Below are positions 28,834-37,719 of a stretch of 64,000 nt of DNA, in pieces. The notes beneath the pieces were generated by a model. It did no database searches. It was not told where the DNA came from and saw only the letters and a list, made by a program, of their open reading frames with translations. The position numbers and the translations under genes are program-made. The number at the start of each line of letters is the position of its first letter. Within the stretch, counting starts at the first letter, position 1. The DNA is from Sinorhizobium arboris LMG 14919. GTDB lineage: Bacteria; Pseudomonadota; Alphaproteobacteria; Rhizobiales; Rhizobiaceae. The DNA is taken from positions 2,596,058 through 2,660,057 of the forward strand of contig NZ_ATYB01000014.1 of the NCBI RefSeq assembly GCF_000427465.1. The letters are read 5' to 3'.

Positions 28834-31800
28834 TCACTCGCCCGGCGCCGGCACCGGGTCGGCCGCCGGAGCCCGCTTCCGGCGGAACGAGCGCAGGGCC
28901 ACGTAGAAGACCGGCGTCAGGAACAGGCCGAGGAAAGTCACACCGAGCATGCCGGAGAAAACCGCCGTTCCGAGGGACTGGCGCATTTCGGCGCCGGGCC
29001 CCGTCGCGATGACCAGCGGCACGACGCCGAGGATGAAGGCGAACGCGGTCATCAGGATCGGACGCAGCCTGAGCCGGCTCGCATCGATCGCCGCCTCGAT
29101 CGGCGTCTTACCCTCCTCCTCGCCCTGACGGGCGAATTCCACGATCAGGATCGCGTTCTTCGCGGCGAGGCCGATGAGGACGATGAGCCCGATCTGGGTC
29201 AACACGTTGTTGTCGAAACCCCGGATCGAAACGCCGAGAAGTGCTGCAAGAACGGCGAGCGGCACGATGAGGATAATCGCCAAAGGCAGCACCCAGCTCT
29301 CATATTGGGCGGCGAGCGCCAGGAAGACGAAGATCACCGAAAGCGCGAAGATGAAGGCCGCCGTATTGCCGGTCTGGCGCTCCTGCAGGGCGAGCTCGGT
29401 CCATTCGAAGGTGGTGCCCTGCGGCAGCATCTGACCTGCAAGCGCCTCCATCCTGTCGAGTGCGCTGCCCGTCGAGATGCCCGGCGCGGGATTGCCCTGA
29501 AGAGGAACCGAGACGTACATGTTATAGCGCTGGACCAGCGCCGGTCCGCTCATGTCGCGGATCTCGACCAGGGTGCCGAGCGGCACCAGAGCGCCTGTGG
29601 CGGAACGGACCTTGAGCGCAAGTATGTCCTCCCGCTCCAGCCGGAATTGCTGGTCGGCCTGGGCACGCACCTGGTAGACGCGTCCGAAGGCGTTGAAATC
29701 GTTGACGTATGAGGTTCCCAGATTGATCGAGAGCGTCTCGAAGATATTGGGAATCGGCACGTTCAGCGCCCGCGCCTTGTCGCGGTCGATCGCCAGGAAG
29801 AACTGCGGGCTGGAGGCCGAGAAGGTGGTGAAGACGCCGGTCAATCCCTCCGTCTGGTTGGCCGCACCCATCATCTGGTAGGCGAGCCCCAGCGCGCGGC
29901 GCATGTCGGCGCTCTGGCGGTCCATGATCTGCATCTTGAATCCGCCCGAGTTGCCGATGCCCCGCACGGATGGCGGAGGAACCGCGATGATGAAAGCCTC
30001 CTGTATGCCTTGCATCGCGCCGAATATCTGGCCGATGATCTGTTCCGCGCTCTGATTATGCTCGAGCCGCTCCTCGAAACTGTCGAAGGGGGTGAAGATC
30101 ACGCCGGAATTGGACGCATTGGTGAAGGTCGCACCGCTGAAGCCGGCGAAGGCGACCGCATCCTTGACCCCCGGCACCTCCCGGATCATCTCCGAGGCCC
30201 GGCGAACGACGGTATCGGTGCGTTCTAGCGACGCGCCGTCCGGAAGCTGAACCACGACGATGGCGTAACCCTGGTCCATCGTCGGTATGAAGCCTCGGGG
30301 CACGACCTGCGCCATGTACCAGGTGGCTCCGAGAAGAGCGACGAAGACGGCGAGCGCGCCGGCCAGCGCGATCCGCGTCTTGACGAGGTGGCGCACTGTC
30401 CACGCATAACCATCGGCCATGCGGTCGAAGCCGCGGTTGAAGCCGTTGGCGAAGCCTCGCCCAAGCCGCGTCAGCGGATTGCGGCTCTCGTGCTCATGGT
30501 TCTCGTGCGGCCGCAAGAGAATCGCTGCGAGTGCCGGCGAGAGCGTCAGAGAGTTGATTGCGGAAATCACCGTCGCGACGGCGATCGTCACCGCGAACTG
30601 GAGGTAGAATTGCCCCGAAATACCGGGAATGAAAGCGGTCGGCACGAAGACCGCAGTCAGAACGAGCGAGATCGCGATGACTGCGGCACCCACTTCGTCC
30701 ATCGTCACATGCGCCGCCTCCCGGGGCGTCAGCCCTCGTGCGAGATTGCGCTCGACGTTCTCGACCACGACGATCGCATCGTCGACGACGATGCCGATCG
30801 CGAGCACCAGGCCGAACAGCGTCAGCATGTTCAGCGAAAAACCGAACGCATAGAGCAGCGCGAAGGTGCCGACGAGCGACACGGGGATGGCCACGATGGG
30901 AATGACGGCCGTTCGCCAGGACTGCAGGAATATGATCACGACGAGAGCGACGAGGAGCGCCGCCTCTCCGATCGTCTTGTAGACCTCGTTGATGGATTCC
31001 GAGATGAATTCCGTCGGGTTGTAGATGATCCTGTATTCGAGCCCCTCGGGAAAGTCCCGCGAAAGGTCCGCCATCGTAGCCTGGATCGCATCGGCAGCGG
31101 CGAGCGCATTGCTGCCGGGGCGAGAAAAGATGCCGAGCGCGACGGCGGGGCTGCCGTTGAGATAGCTGTTCGTCACGTATTCGCGCGCACCGAGTTCGAT
31201 GCGGGCGACGTCCTGCAATTGCACGAGCCTGCCTTCGTCCGTCGCTTTTACAATGACGTAGCGGAACTGCCGGGCATCGCTGAAGCGGCCGTCGGTGGTC
31301 ACCGTATATTGGAAAGCGGTGTCGCTCGACATCGGCGGACCACCGATCGACCCGCCCGAGACCTGGACGTTCTGCTGGCGCAGCGCCTCCACGACATCGC
31401 CGGCGGTCATGCCGTAGGCGGAGAGTTTCTGCGGGTCGAGCCAGACGCGCAAGGCGTATTCGCGTTCGCCGAAGAGAAGAACGTCGCCGACCCCGTCGAG
31501 CCTCACCAGGATGTCGCGGATGCGCGTGCGGGCGTAATTCGAGACGTAGAGCTGGTCGTAGCGGTCGGTCGGCGAGAGCAGGTGAACGACCATCATCAGG
31601 TCCGGCGAGCTCTTCGTCGTAGTGACGCCGATGCGCCGGACCTCTTCCGGGAGCCTGGGCTCGGCGATGGAGACACGATTCTGCACCAGCACCTGCGCCT
31701 GGTCGAGATCGGTCCCCAGCTTGAAGGTGATCGTCAGCGCCATCGAGCCGTCCGCGGTGGAGTAGGACGACATGTAGAGCATGTTCTCGACGCCGTTGAT

Positions 31801-32010
31801 TTCCTGCTCGAGCGGGGTGGCGACGGTATTGGCGACGGTCTCCGCATCCGCGCCCGGATAGGAGGCGCGCACGACGATGGTGGGCGGCGCGATTTCAGGA
31901 TATTGCGCCACCGGAAGCTGGAAATAGGCGATGCTGCCGACGATGAGCAGAACGATCGAGAGCACCGATGCGAAGATCGGCCGATCGACGAAAAAATGCG
32001 CGAACCTCAT
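28834..32010 (-). CDS. RND efflux pump inner-membrane transporter (HAE1/AcrB family)
   Basis: A proton-driven trimeric exporter of 1058 residues. It opens MRFAHFFVDRPIFASVLSIV, the family signature, and has twelve predicted helices in two repeats with two large periplasmic loops (PGADAETVANTVATPLEQEI; VPRGFIPTMDQGYAIVVVQL). Helix 4 carries LVLAIGIVVDDAIVVVENVER with the paired Asp of the proton relay; the second half has TQIGLIVLIGLAAKNAILIVEFA. The start overlaps the adaptor gene stop (ATGA). No outer-membrane channel gene is adjacent, so it probably uses one encoded elsewhere. The drug spectrum cannot be predicted. Confidence 0.95.
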   Translation of the reverse strand: MRFAHFFVDRPIFASVLSIVLLIVGSIAYFQLPVAQYPEIAPPTIVVRASYPGADAETVANTVATPLEQEINGVENMLYMSSYSTADGSMALTITFKLGTDLDQAQVLVQNRVSIAEPRLPEEVRRIGVTTTKSSPDLMMVVHLLSPTDRYDQLYVSNYARTRIRDILVRLDGVGDVLLFGEREYALRVWLDPQKLSAYGMTAGDVVEALRQQNVQVSGGSIGGPPMSSDTAFQYTVTTDGRFSDARQFRYVIVKATDEGRLVQLQDVARIELGAREYVTNSYLNGSPAVALGIFSRPGSNALAAADAIQATMADLSRDFPEGLEYRIIYNPTEFISESINEVYKTIGEAALLVALVVIIFLQSWRTAVIPIVAIPVSLVGTFALLYAFGFSLNMLTLFGLVLAIGIVVDDAIVVVENVERNLARGLTPREAAHVTMDEVGAAVIAISLVLTAVFVPTAFIPGISGQFYLQFAVTIAVATVISAINSLTLSPALAAILLRPHENHEHESRNPLTRLGRGFANGFNRGFDRMADGYAWTVRHLVKTRIALAGALAVFVALLGATWYMAQVVPRGFIPTMDQGYAIVVVQLPDGASLERTDTVVRRASEMIREVPGVKDAVAFAGFSGATFTNASNSGVIFTPFDSFEERLEHNQSAEQIIGQIFGAMQGIQEAFIIAVPPPSVRGIGNSGGFKMQIMDRQSADMRRALGLAYQMMGAANQTEGLTGVFTTFSASSPQFFLAIDRDKARALNVPIPNIFETLSINLGTSYVNDFNAFGRVYQVRAQADQQFRLEREDILALKVRSATGALVPLGTLVEIRDMSGPALVQRYNMYVSVPLQGNPAPGISTGSALDRMEALAGQMLPQGTTFEWTELALQERQTGNTAAFIFALSVIFVFLALAAQYESWVLPLAIILIVPLAVLAALLGVSIRGFDNNVLTQIGLIVLIGLAAKNAILIVEFARQGEEEGKTPIEAAIDASRLRLRPILMTAFAFILGVVPLVIATGPGAEMRQSLGTAVFSGMLGVTFLGLFLTPVFYVALRSFRRKRAPAADPVPAPGE

Positions 32011-33164
32011 TGGGCATTCTCCGCCGATTGCGCAGCCTCGGGAGGCAGAACGATCAGTTCGGGCTTTACCTTCACGCCTGGCCGCACGCGCATGAGGCCA
32101 TTCACGACGATCGTCTCGTCCCCCATCATGCCGCTTCGGATGACCCGGTAGCCGTGGAGCCGCGGCCCGAGGCGCACGGGCTTGCTTGCGACGCTGCCGT
32201 CCTCGCCGACCACATAGACGATGCGCTCGTTCTGGTCGGCGGCGATCGCCTCGTCGGGCACCAGGACGGCCTGATAGGTGTTCGAGCCCTCGACTTCCAC
32301 ACGCCCGAAGAGCCCGGGCTGCAGGACGAAATCAGGATTGGCAAACCGGGCGCGCACACGCATCGTGCCCGTCTCTTCGTCGACCCGGTTCTCCGCGAAA
32401 TCGAGCTTGCCTTCGAAAGGCCGCTCATTGGCGTCGGCGATCGTCACGTGTACCGAAAGCGCGCCGGCTCCTTCCTGCAGCGCACTGCCGCGTTCCCGAG
32501 CCGTGCGGGCATAGGAAAGCAGCCGCCGCTCGTCTACGTCGAAATAGAAATCGATCGGGTCGAGCGAGACGATCGTCGTCAGGACCGTCTCGTCCGCCTG
32601 GACGAGGTTGCCCGGAGAAATGAGGCGCCGGTCGACGCGGCCAGTCAGCGGCGCGGTGATGGTCGTATAGTCGAGGTCGAGCCTGGCTCGCTCCACCGCC
32701 GCCTCGGCGCCGCGAACATTCGCCTGCGCGGCGATCAGCGCCCTGCGGTCATCGTCGAGCCGGGACAGGGAAAGCGTGCCCGAATTGGCAAGCGATTCCG
32801 TTCGCTTGAAGGTGGTCTCTGCAAAGACGAGCGTCGAGCGCGCGGCCGCGAGCGAGGCCTCGGCCTGAGACAGGGCTGTGCGGAACGGCCGCTGGTCGAT
32901 GACGAAGAGCTTGTCGCCCTTCTTCACGATGGCACCGTCGGTAAAGAAGACCTGATCGAGATAACCTCCGACCCGCGCACGGATCGAAACCTCATCGACC
33001 GCCTGGAAGCGGCCGATGAATTCGTCGGCGTCGACGACGTCGCGCACCACCGGCTTGGCGACGGTCACCGTCGGCATCTGCGCATCCTGCGCACCTGCGG
33101 GCATCGAGATAAGAAGGGAGACGAAAACGCCGGCGACGGCCGGCAGACGCCATTTTCGCAACAT
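32007..33164 (-). CDS. RND efflux pump periplasmic adaptor (membrane-fusion protein)
   Basis: A 385-residue adaptor bridging the RND pump and an outer-membrane channel. It has an N-terminal signal (MLRKWRLPAVAGVFVSLLIS, cleavage after PAGA), the barrel-sandwich half-motif VSIRARVGGYLDQVFFTDGAIVKKGDKLF, an alpha-hairpin (ALSQAEASLAAARSTLVFAE, ARLDLDYTTITAPLTGRV), a beta-barrel domain and a membrane-proximal domain. It lacks a lipobox Cys. First gene of the two-gene operon; its 307-base upstream region holds a possible TetR-type operator, though no TetR gene is adjacent. Confidence 0.94.
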   Translation of the reverse strand: MLRKWRLPAVAGVFVSLLISMPAGAQDAQMPTVTVAKPVVRDVVDADEFIGRFQAVDEVSIRARVGGYLDQVFFTDGAIVKKGDKLFVIDQRPFRTALSQAEASLAAARSTLVFAETTFKRTESLANSGTLSLSRLDDDRRALIAAQANVRGAEAAVERARLDLDYTTITAPLTGRVDRRLISPGNLVQADETVLTTIVSLDPIDFYFDVDERRLLSYARTARERGSALQEGAGALSVHVTIADANERPFEGKLDFAENRVDEETGTMRVRARFANPDFVLQPGLFGRVEVEGSNTYQAVLVPDEAIAADQNERIVYVVGEDGSVASKPVRLGPRLHGYRVIRSGMMGDETIVVNGLMRVRPGVKVKPELIVLPPEAAQSAENAQ

Positions 33165-33471
33165 GCACGCTCTCCAGGTACCTGAACATCAGATCGCCGT
33201 CGCCCGGGACTGGTCGGCGCGGCGACATTTCGAGCCGGAACCTTGCGCTCCGGTTGCACTACTGCGAGATGAGGGAAAGTTTGGGCGCTTCCGCCCGCAT
33301 CCCGCTTCACCGATTAGGCATGGAAACTTGCGAATAGCGGCCGCGTGCACTGCGGCTCTCATTTTGGTCGCTAACCTGCCACCATTTGACAGGTCTGTCA
33401 CCCTGGAAAAAAGACACTCCGGCACAGGCCGCACTGCAGGATGCATGCGGAGAAACGGAAAACTCTGCCGC
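33165..33471. other. Intergenic region between the pump operon and ymdB
   Basis: This carries the pump operon promoter (minus strand). The one clear element is the inverted repeat at 33387-33400. No gene or terminator is supported; ymdB ends at 33472 on the same strand, so transcripts from upstream could read in. Confidence 0.5.
33387..33400. promoter_or_regulatory. Candidate repressor operator upstream of the RND pump operon
   Basis: A perfect inverted repeat TGACAG-GT-CTGTCA, 223 bases upstream of the adaptor start codon. Size and symmetry suit a TetR-family repressor, the usual regulators of RND pumps. No regulator gene is adjacent, so the assignment is tentative. Confidence 0.35.
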
Positions 33472-34296
33472 TCAAGCCCAGAACTGCGGGATCGTCTCCG
33501 CGAGGCGCGGACCTATCCTGAGCGGCGCGATTTTCTCCGCCAGCCCCGTCCGGTCCGAAATCTCGATCCCGACGCCGCAGATGGTAGCCGGGCCCGATGC
33601 CGCTTCGAAGCGGCCCTTGGGCATCTTCGAAATGAACCGGTTGAGCGGCTCTTCCTTGTCCATGCCCAAGGAGGAGTCGTAGTCGCCGCACATGCCGGCA
33701 TCGCTCATATAGCCGGTGCCGCCGTTGAGTATCTGATGGTCGGCAGTGGGCACATGCGTGTGCGTGCCTACGACCAGGCTGGCACGGCCATCGACGAAGT
33801 GACCGAAACACTGCTTCTCGCTCGTCGCCTCCGCGTGGAAATCGAAGACGACCGCATCCGCCTGTTCGCCAAGCGGACAGGCATCGAGGATCGCCTCGGC
33901 CGTCTTGAAGGGATCGTCGAGTTCGGGATGCATGAAGACCCGCCCCATGACATTGGCGACCAGAACGCGGGCGCCGTTTCGGGCGAAGAAGAGATTGGAG
34001 CCGCGACCCGGCGTGCCCGCAGGGTAGTTCGCCGGCCGCAGGAACTGATCGTGCCGCTCGCAGAAGACCACCGCTTCTTTCTGGTCCCAGACGTGATTGC
34101 CGGTTGTCACCACGTCGGCACCGGCGCTGATCGTCTCGAGAAAGATGTCCTCGGTGATGCCGAACCCTCCGGCAGCGTTCTCGCCATTGACGATGACGAA
34201 GTCGAGCTTCAGGTCGCTCACGAGCCCGGGGAGGCGCTCCCAGACGGCCGTGCGGCCGGTCTTGCCGACCATATCCCCCAGAAACAGAAGTCGCAT
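33472..34296 (-). CDS. ymdB: YmdB-family metallophosphoesterase
   Basis: A 274-residue cytoplasmic phosphodiesterase of the TIGR00282 family, whose Bacillus member hydrolyses cyclic nucleotides. The start at 34296 opens MRLLFLGDMVGKTGRTAV with the first metal motif; the rest follow in order: VIVNGENAAGG, TTGNHVWDQKE, VDFHAEATSEK (as VFDFHAEATSEK), VGTHTHVPTADHQIL and the typical YMSDAGMCGDYDSSLGMDKE. It lies 107 bases downstream of fau on the same strand. Confidence 0.93.
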   Translation of the reverse strand: MRLLFLGDMVGKTGRTAVWERLPGLVSDLKLDFVIVNGENAAGGFGITEDIFLETISAGADVVTTGNHVWDQKEAVVFCERHDQFLRPANYPAGTPGRGSNLFFARNGARVLVANVMGRVFMHPELDDPFKTAEAILDACPLGEQADAVVFDFHAEATSEKQCFGHFVDGRASLVVGTHTHVPTADHQILNGGTGYMSDAGMCGDYDSSLGMDKEEPLNRFISKMPKGRFEAASGPATICGVGIEISDRTGLAEKIAPLRIGPRLAETIPQFWA

Positions 34297-34403
34297 GCCA
34301 TACAATCCCGCTTGGACCAGGGCAATCTGGATCGACTCCAAATCATGCACCTGGTCGGTTCCATGAATTTAAGCAGGATATGGCGGAATCCGCGCAAATT
34401 TCC

Positions 34404-34985
34404 TCATCCCGCTCTGAAATGCCGAAAACCGCTCTCCGTCAATACGGCGTCCAGCGCCACGTCGTGCGGTTCCGCCGGCACTGATGCCACTTCCTGGCAG
34501 TCGAATGCAATCCCGATCAAACGCGGCATGTGGCCTTTGCGACGCAGCCGTTCGATCGCCCGATCATAGTAGCCGGCGCCATAGCCGATGCGATGGCCCA
34601 GAGCATCGAAGGCCGAAAGAGGCACAAGCATGATGTCCGGATCGACTTCCGGCGCGTCCGGACCCGGACCGGTGGTTCCGAAGCCGGTTTCGACGACGGC
34701 GATGCCGTCGAGCAGTTCCCGGAAAACGATGGCCTTCTTGTCCAGGATAACCGGCAGGCAGAGGCGCGCACCGCGATCCCTGAGCCGCACCATCAGCGGC
34801 CGGATATCGGCTTCCGACCGGATCGGCCAGAAGCCCGAGACGACGTGGCCGGGATCGAGCGCGATGACGTCGCCGGCATGATCGGCCATTGCAAGGCTCG
34901 CCTCGATCCGCACTTCCGCCGGCATCGCATCGCGGAGCGCCAGACGCTCCTTCCTCAATGCTGCCTTCAAATCCTTAGGTGACAT
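34404..34985 (-). CDS. fau: 5-formyltetrahydrofolate cyclo-ligase
   Basis: Converts 5-formyl-THF to 5,10-methenyl-THF with ATP, in one-carbon metabolism. The 193-residue chain has the N-terminal KAALRKERLALRD, the substrate segment VSGFWPIRSEADIRPLM and the nucleotide motif GHRIGYGAGYYDRAIERL. In many proteobacteria fau (ygfA) lies just downstream of 6S RNA and zapA. Here the same order is kept on the minus strand, but a plus-strand LysR gene and a small ORF separate fau from 6S RNA. Confidence 0.95.
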   Translation of the reverse strand: MSPKDLKAALRKERLALRDAMPAEVRIEASLAMADHAGDVIALDPGHVVSGFWPIRSEADIRPLMVRLRDRGARLCLPVILDKKAIVFRELLDGIAVVETGFGTTGPGPDAPEVDPDIMLVPLSAFDALGHRIGYGAGYYDRAIERLRRKGHMPRLIGIAFDCQEVASVPAEPHDVALDAVLTESGFRHFRAG

Positions 34986-35203
34986 CGAACATCCTTCCGG
35001 GCAGACCGTGCCGCTTTACACCGATCAGCAGGCCCATGCATAACGCAAAACCGCCTTCGGCCAAAACCGTGAAGCCGCCGCTTTCGCAATGCTTCGCGAC
35101 GTCATTCGCGTATCGCAGAACTTTTTGGTGATGCCCAGCGCCACGCCGGCGCGCCGTCGATGCAACGGATTTGTGGAGTTTTTCCTGAGACTGGACGCCG
35201 ACT

Positions 35204-35437
35204 TCACAGCATCCAGTGCCGGTGCCGAGCGGCTTCACGCTGACGACCGGCCTCCTCGTGTCCCAGGCGATACGTGTCCGGGATAACTGCGTCTGCCAGA
35301 AGATGCGGATCGCCGCGACGGCTTACGACCGCCCATTGCATATGAAGGACGAACCCAAGCCGCCAGCGCGCAATGGCCGTCGCAAGCAACGGAGAAATTC
35401 GCGTGACGGGACGTGCTGGCGCGACGAGAACGGGCAT
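35204..35437 (-). CDS. Hypothetical small protein divergent from the LysR gene
   Basis: A 77-residue frame starting MPVLVAPARPVTRISPLLATAI with GGAGG nine bases before the ATG, a good signal. The middle (AIARWRLGFVLHMQWAVVSRRGDPHLLADAVIPDTYRLG) loosely resembles the short Arg-rich DUF1127-type proteins often found beside regulators in rhizobia, but I would not assign it. It is transcribed away from the LysR gene, 104 bases apart. A second frame downstream (34975-35238) has no such signal and overlaps fau. Confidence 0.5.
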   Translation of the reverse strand: MPVLVAPARPVTRISPLLATAIARWRLGFVLHMQWAVVSRRGDPHLLADAVIPDTYRLGHEEAGRQREAARHRHWML

Positions 35438-35541
35438 GGCGAAACCCTCCGGGAAAACGACAGCCGATCTTCTTCCCTTCGTTGACATCTGACAAATGAA
35501 TTGCAACCATGGTTATCATCAGGTTTTCTTATGGCGACGAT

Positions 35542-36450
35542 ATGTCAGCTCCCCTCGACAGCGATCTGCTCAGAACCTTTCTGGCGGTTGCCGACACAGG
35601 CAACCTGACGCGGGCCGGAGACACGGTGCGACGAACGCAATCGGCCGTCAGCATGCAGATCCGCAAGCTCGAGGATCTCATCGGCTCGGCGCTCTTCGAG
35701 CGCCATTCGCGCGGCGTCATACTGACCGATGAAGGCCGGCGCCTCATCGACAACGCACGCCGCATCGTGGCCCTTCTCGACGACACTGCAGCGGCCATGC
35801 GATCGCCGGCTCTCGACGGTTCGGTCCGGATCGGAATTTCGGAGGAGTATGTCAACTCCGCCCTGCCGAAGGCGTTAGGCGCCTTTGCCGCGGTTCATCC
35901 GGGCGTGGAAGTGACGGTGCAACAGGAAACCTCGATGTCGAACCTGGCAGCGCTCGCGGCCGGAGAAATCGACATCGCCGTTGTCTTCGAGCCGGGCGGC
36001 CGCAGCCGGAACGAGGTCCTGACGGTGGACCCTACGGTCTGGGTGACTTGCGATCAGCACGGCGCGCATGAGCGGCAACCGGTGCCGATCGCGACCTATA
36101 CATATGCTGAAGGTGGCTGGTGCGACGATCTGGCCATGCGGAGCCTGAAAAGCCGCGGCATGGAATGTCGTATCGCTTATGTGAGCCGCACGAGCGGCGG
36201 CCTGATCGCCGCCGTCGTTTCGGGTCTCGCCATAGCACCCTTGTCGCGAAGCGCCATACCGTCCGGCTGCCGCGAACTCACCGAAGACGACGGCTTCGGC
36301 ATCGTCGACATGTCGAACGTCGTATTGCGGACGAGGCGCGGGAACCGGTCGCCGACGGTCGATGCGATGGCGGATGCCATACGCCGCGCCTTTCGGGCAC
36401 CGATCGATAAGGAGAAAGAAGAAGCGCGATCCACAACGACCGATGGATGA
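35542..36450 (+). CDS. LysR-family transcriptional regulator
   Basis: A 302-residue LTTR. The start at 35542 (MSAPLDSDLLRTFLAVADTG) is the normal family N-terminus; the in-frame upstream extension is unlikely. The helix-turn-helix TRAGDTVRRTQSAVSMQIRKLE is followed by ALFERHSRGVILTDEG, the linker helix, and a substrate-binding domain (VRIGISEEYVNSALPKALGA, AVHPGVEVTVQQE, SGLAIAPLSRSAI). The ligand is unknown. A small palindrome AACCATGGTT at 35505-35514 is a possible binding site. It ends at or just before the 3' end of 6S RNA on the other strand, separating 6S from fau. Confidence 0.92.
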   Translation: MSAPLDSDLLRTFLAVADTGNLTRAGDTVRRTQSAVSMQIRKLEDLIGSALFERHSRGVILTDEGRRLIDNARRIVALLDDTAAAMRSPALDGSVRIGISEEYVNSALPKALGAFAAVHPGVEVTVQQETSMSNLAALAAGEIDIAVVFEPGGRSRNEVLTVDPTVWVTCDQHGAHERQPVPIATYTYAEGGWCDDLAMRSLKSRGMECRIAYVSRTSGGLIAAVVSGLAIAPLSRSAIPSGCRELTEDDGFGIVDMSNVVLRTRRGNRSPTVDAMADAIRRAFRAPIDKEKEEARSTTTDG

Positions 36451-36454
36451 TTTA

Positions 36455-36612
36455 CGATCCCGGGTACCTACTAGGTAGGTGGGCACCGTATGCCCGGACC
36501 CACGAGTCCGGCCAGGGACAGTTCCCTTGAGATCGTGTATGGCCCCGGGGATTGTGGTTCCTGTCGGGAAGCGCAGACCGCGCGGCAGATATAGAACGTC
36601 CCAGGGCGTTTC
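36455..36612 (-). ncRNA. ssrS: 6S RNA
   Basis: The 214 bases between the LysR gene and zapA read on the minus strand as a long, nearly self-complementary RNA of about 155 nt. Terminal arms CCTGGG (near 36601-36606) and CCCGGG (36459-36464) can pair, GGCCA/TGGCC closes an apical region, and the ACCACAA and CAAGGGAACTGTCCC segments resemble what I recall of alphaproteobacterial 6S RNA. Position supports it: 6S usually lies between zapA and fau in the same direction. 6S RNA traps sigma-70 RNA polymerase in stationary phase. Ends are approximate; no covariance search was run. Confidence 0.75.
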
Positions 36613-36664
36613 GCCAGAGGAAGACGCGTGGAGCTGCACAAATTTCCGGAGCCCGGATCGGCGC

Positions 36665-37042
36665 TCAGTTTGCCGGGCTGGTCGTCCGCCCGCTGAGCTT
36701 GGCGGTGATATCCTGAATCTGCGCCGTCACCTCGCCGAGCGCCGAGGCGAACGCCTCCTCGTTTCTCGCCTGGTCCGAAAGCGCGGAATCGCGGCCGCTC
36801 TTCAATTCGTTCACCTCGATCTCGAGGCTCTTCAGCCGGCGATTGACCTCGCTCAGCTCGTCCATGACCATGATGCCCGCCATGACGGTGATCCTGAGGT
36901 CCCCTATTTCGCCGAACTGGCCCTTCAGGTGGCTGACATACTGATCGAACCTGGCTGCGAGATCGCCGAGATGATCTTCCTGCCCTTCCTCGCAGGCCAT
37001 GCGGTAGGCCTTGCCGTCGATCGTTACCGTTACCTGCGCCAT
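36665..37042 (-). CDS. zapA: Cell division protein ZapA
   Basis: A 125-residue FtsZ-ring stabiliser. The N-terminal ZapA domain MAQVTVTIDGKAYRMACEEG followed by HLGDLAARFDQYVSHLKGQFGEIGDLRITVMAGIMVMDEL matches the family, then a coiled coil (LSEVNRRLKSLEIEVNELKS) and a helical tail. It lies 12 bases after the DUF4164 gene and directly before 6S RNA on the same strand. Confidence 0.93.
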   Translation of the reverse strand: MAQVTVTIDGKAYRMACEEGQEDHLGDLAARFDQYVSHLKGQFGEIGDLRITVMAGIMVMDELSEVNRRLKSLEIEVNELKSGRDSALSDQARNEEAFASALGEVTAQIQDITAKLSGRTTSPAN

Positions 37043-37054
37043 ATGTTCAGAACC

Positions 37055-37324
37055 TCAGCGATCCAGCACCGCACGAATGGTCTCCATGGCCGTCACGAGA
37101 CGGCGGGATACCTCGCGATTGACCTCTTCCAACCGGTTGGCGCGAAATTGGGATTGATCGAGTTCCTGCGCCAGCCGCGACCGGTCCTCATTGACCCGCC
37201 TGACCTCGCCTTCGAACTCGCTCACGTCCCTTTCCTTGTCGAAGCGGCCGTCGATCGCGATTTCAAGTGACTGAACCGCGTTGCGCAACTCGTCGATCGC
37301 CGCCTTGACCGTCTTTGCCGGCAT
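37055..37324 (-). CDS. DUF4164 coiled-coil protein
   Basis: An 89-residue, nearly all-helical protein (MPAKTVKAAIDELRNAVQSL, heptads through about residue 75). The start at 37324 follows GGAAG; the much longer frame upstream is not credible. It resembles the short DUF4164 proteins that precede zapA in rhizobia, and 12 bases of spacing suggest co-transcription, so a role in division is plausible but inferred from position alone. Confidence 0.8.
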   Translation of the reverse strand: MPAKTVKAAIDELRNAVQSLEIAIDGRFDKERDVSEFEGEVRRVNEDRSRLAQELDQSQFRANRLEEVNREVSRRLVTAMETIRAVLDR

Positions 37325-37719
37325 GTCTTCCGATACCTCTCTAGGGAAGGGGCCCGCCCTCCCTAAAACAAAGCGCAGGAGCCTTGCGCCCTGCCCGAGC
37401 GCACCTTGCTCCAAAGCCGAATCGCGGAACATTCGCCATTTCGGCCCTTTTCTTTTTAAACCGATTACGCAAGTCTCAACAATGCCAACGGCGGTGATGA
37501 TGAGCGGAAGCTGTGGATCGTCTATCCCGGCCCGCAAATGGCCTCTTCTGCGTGGCAGTATTGCCTTCGCAGGCACTGCGTGCAGTTGCGCCGCATTTCG
37601 TCGCGGAGGGCCTGTGTTTATTGACTCGCACCGCGCACCTGCTATGTGTCTGCCGCTTCTCACGCGGTCTTTGGAGGATAGAGACCGTCCCCTGACCACC
37701 GAACGCAAACGGAACAGTC
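37325..37719. other. Divergent intergenic region between the DUF4164-zapA genes and tkt
   Basis: Nearly 400 bases carrying promoters for tkt (plus) and for DUF4164-zapA-6S (minus). A T-rich stretch followed by AAACCGATTACG is at 37445-37470. I see no ORF with a credible start and no strong hairpin. Confidence 0.4.

Noticed and set aside
34975..35238. 87-codon minus-strand frame between fau and the small ORF
   Set aside because: It overlaps the fau start, has no ribosome site, and its composition does not look coding.
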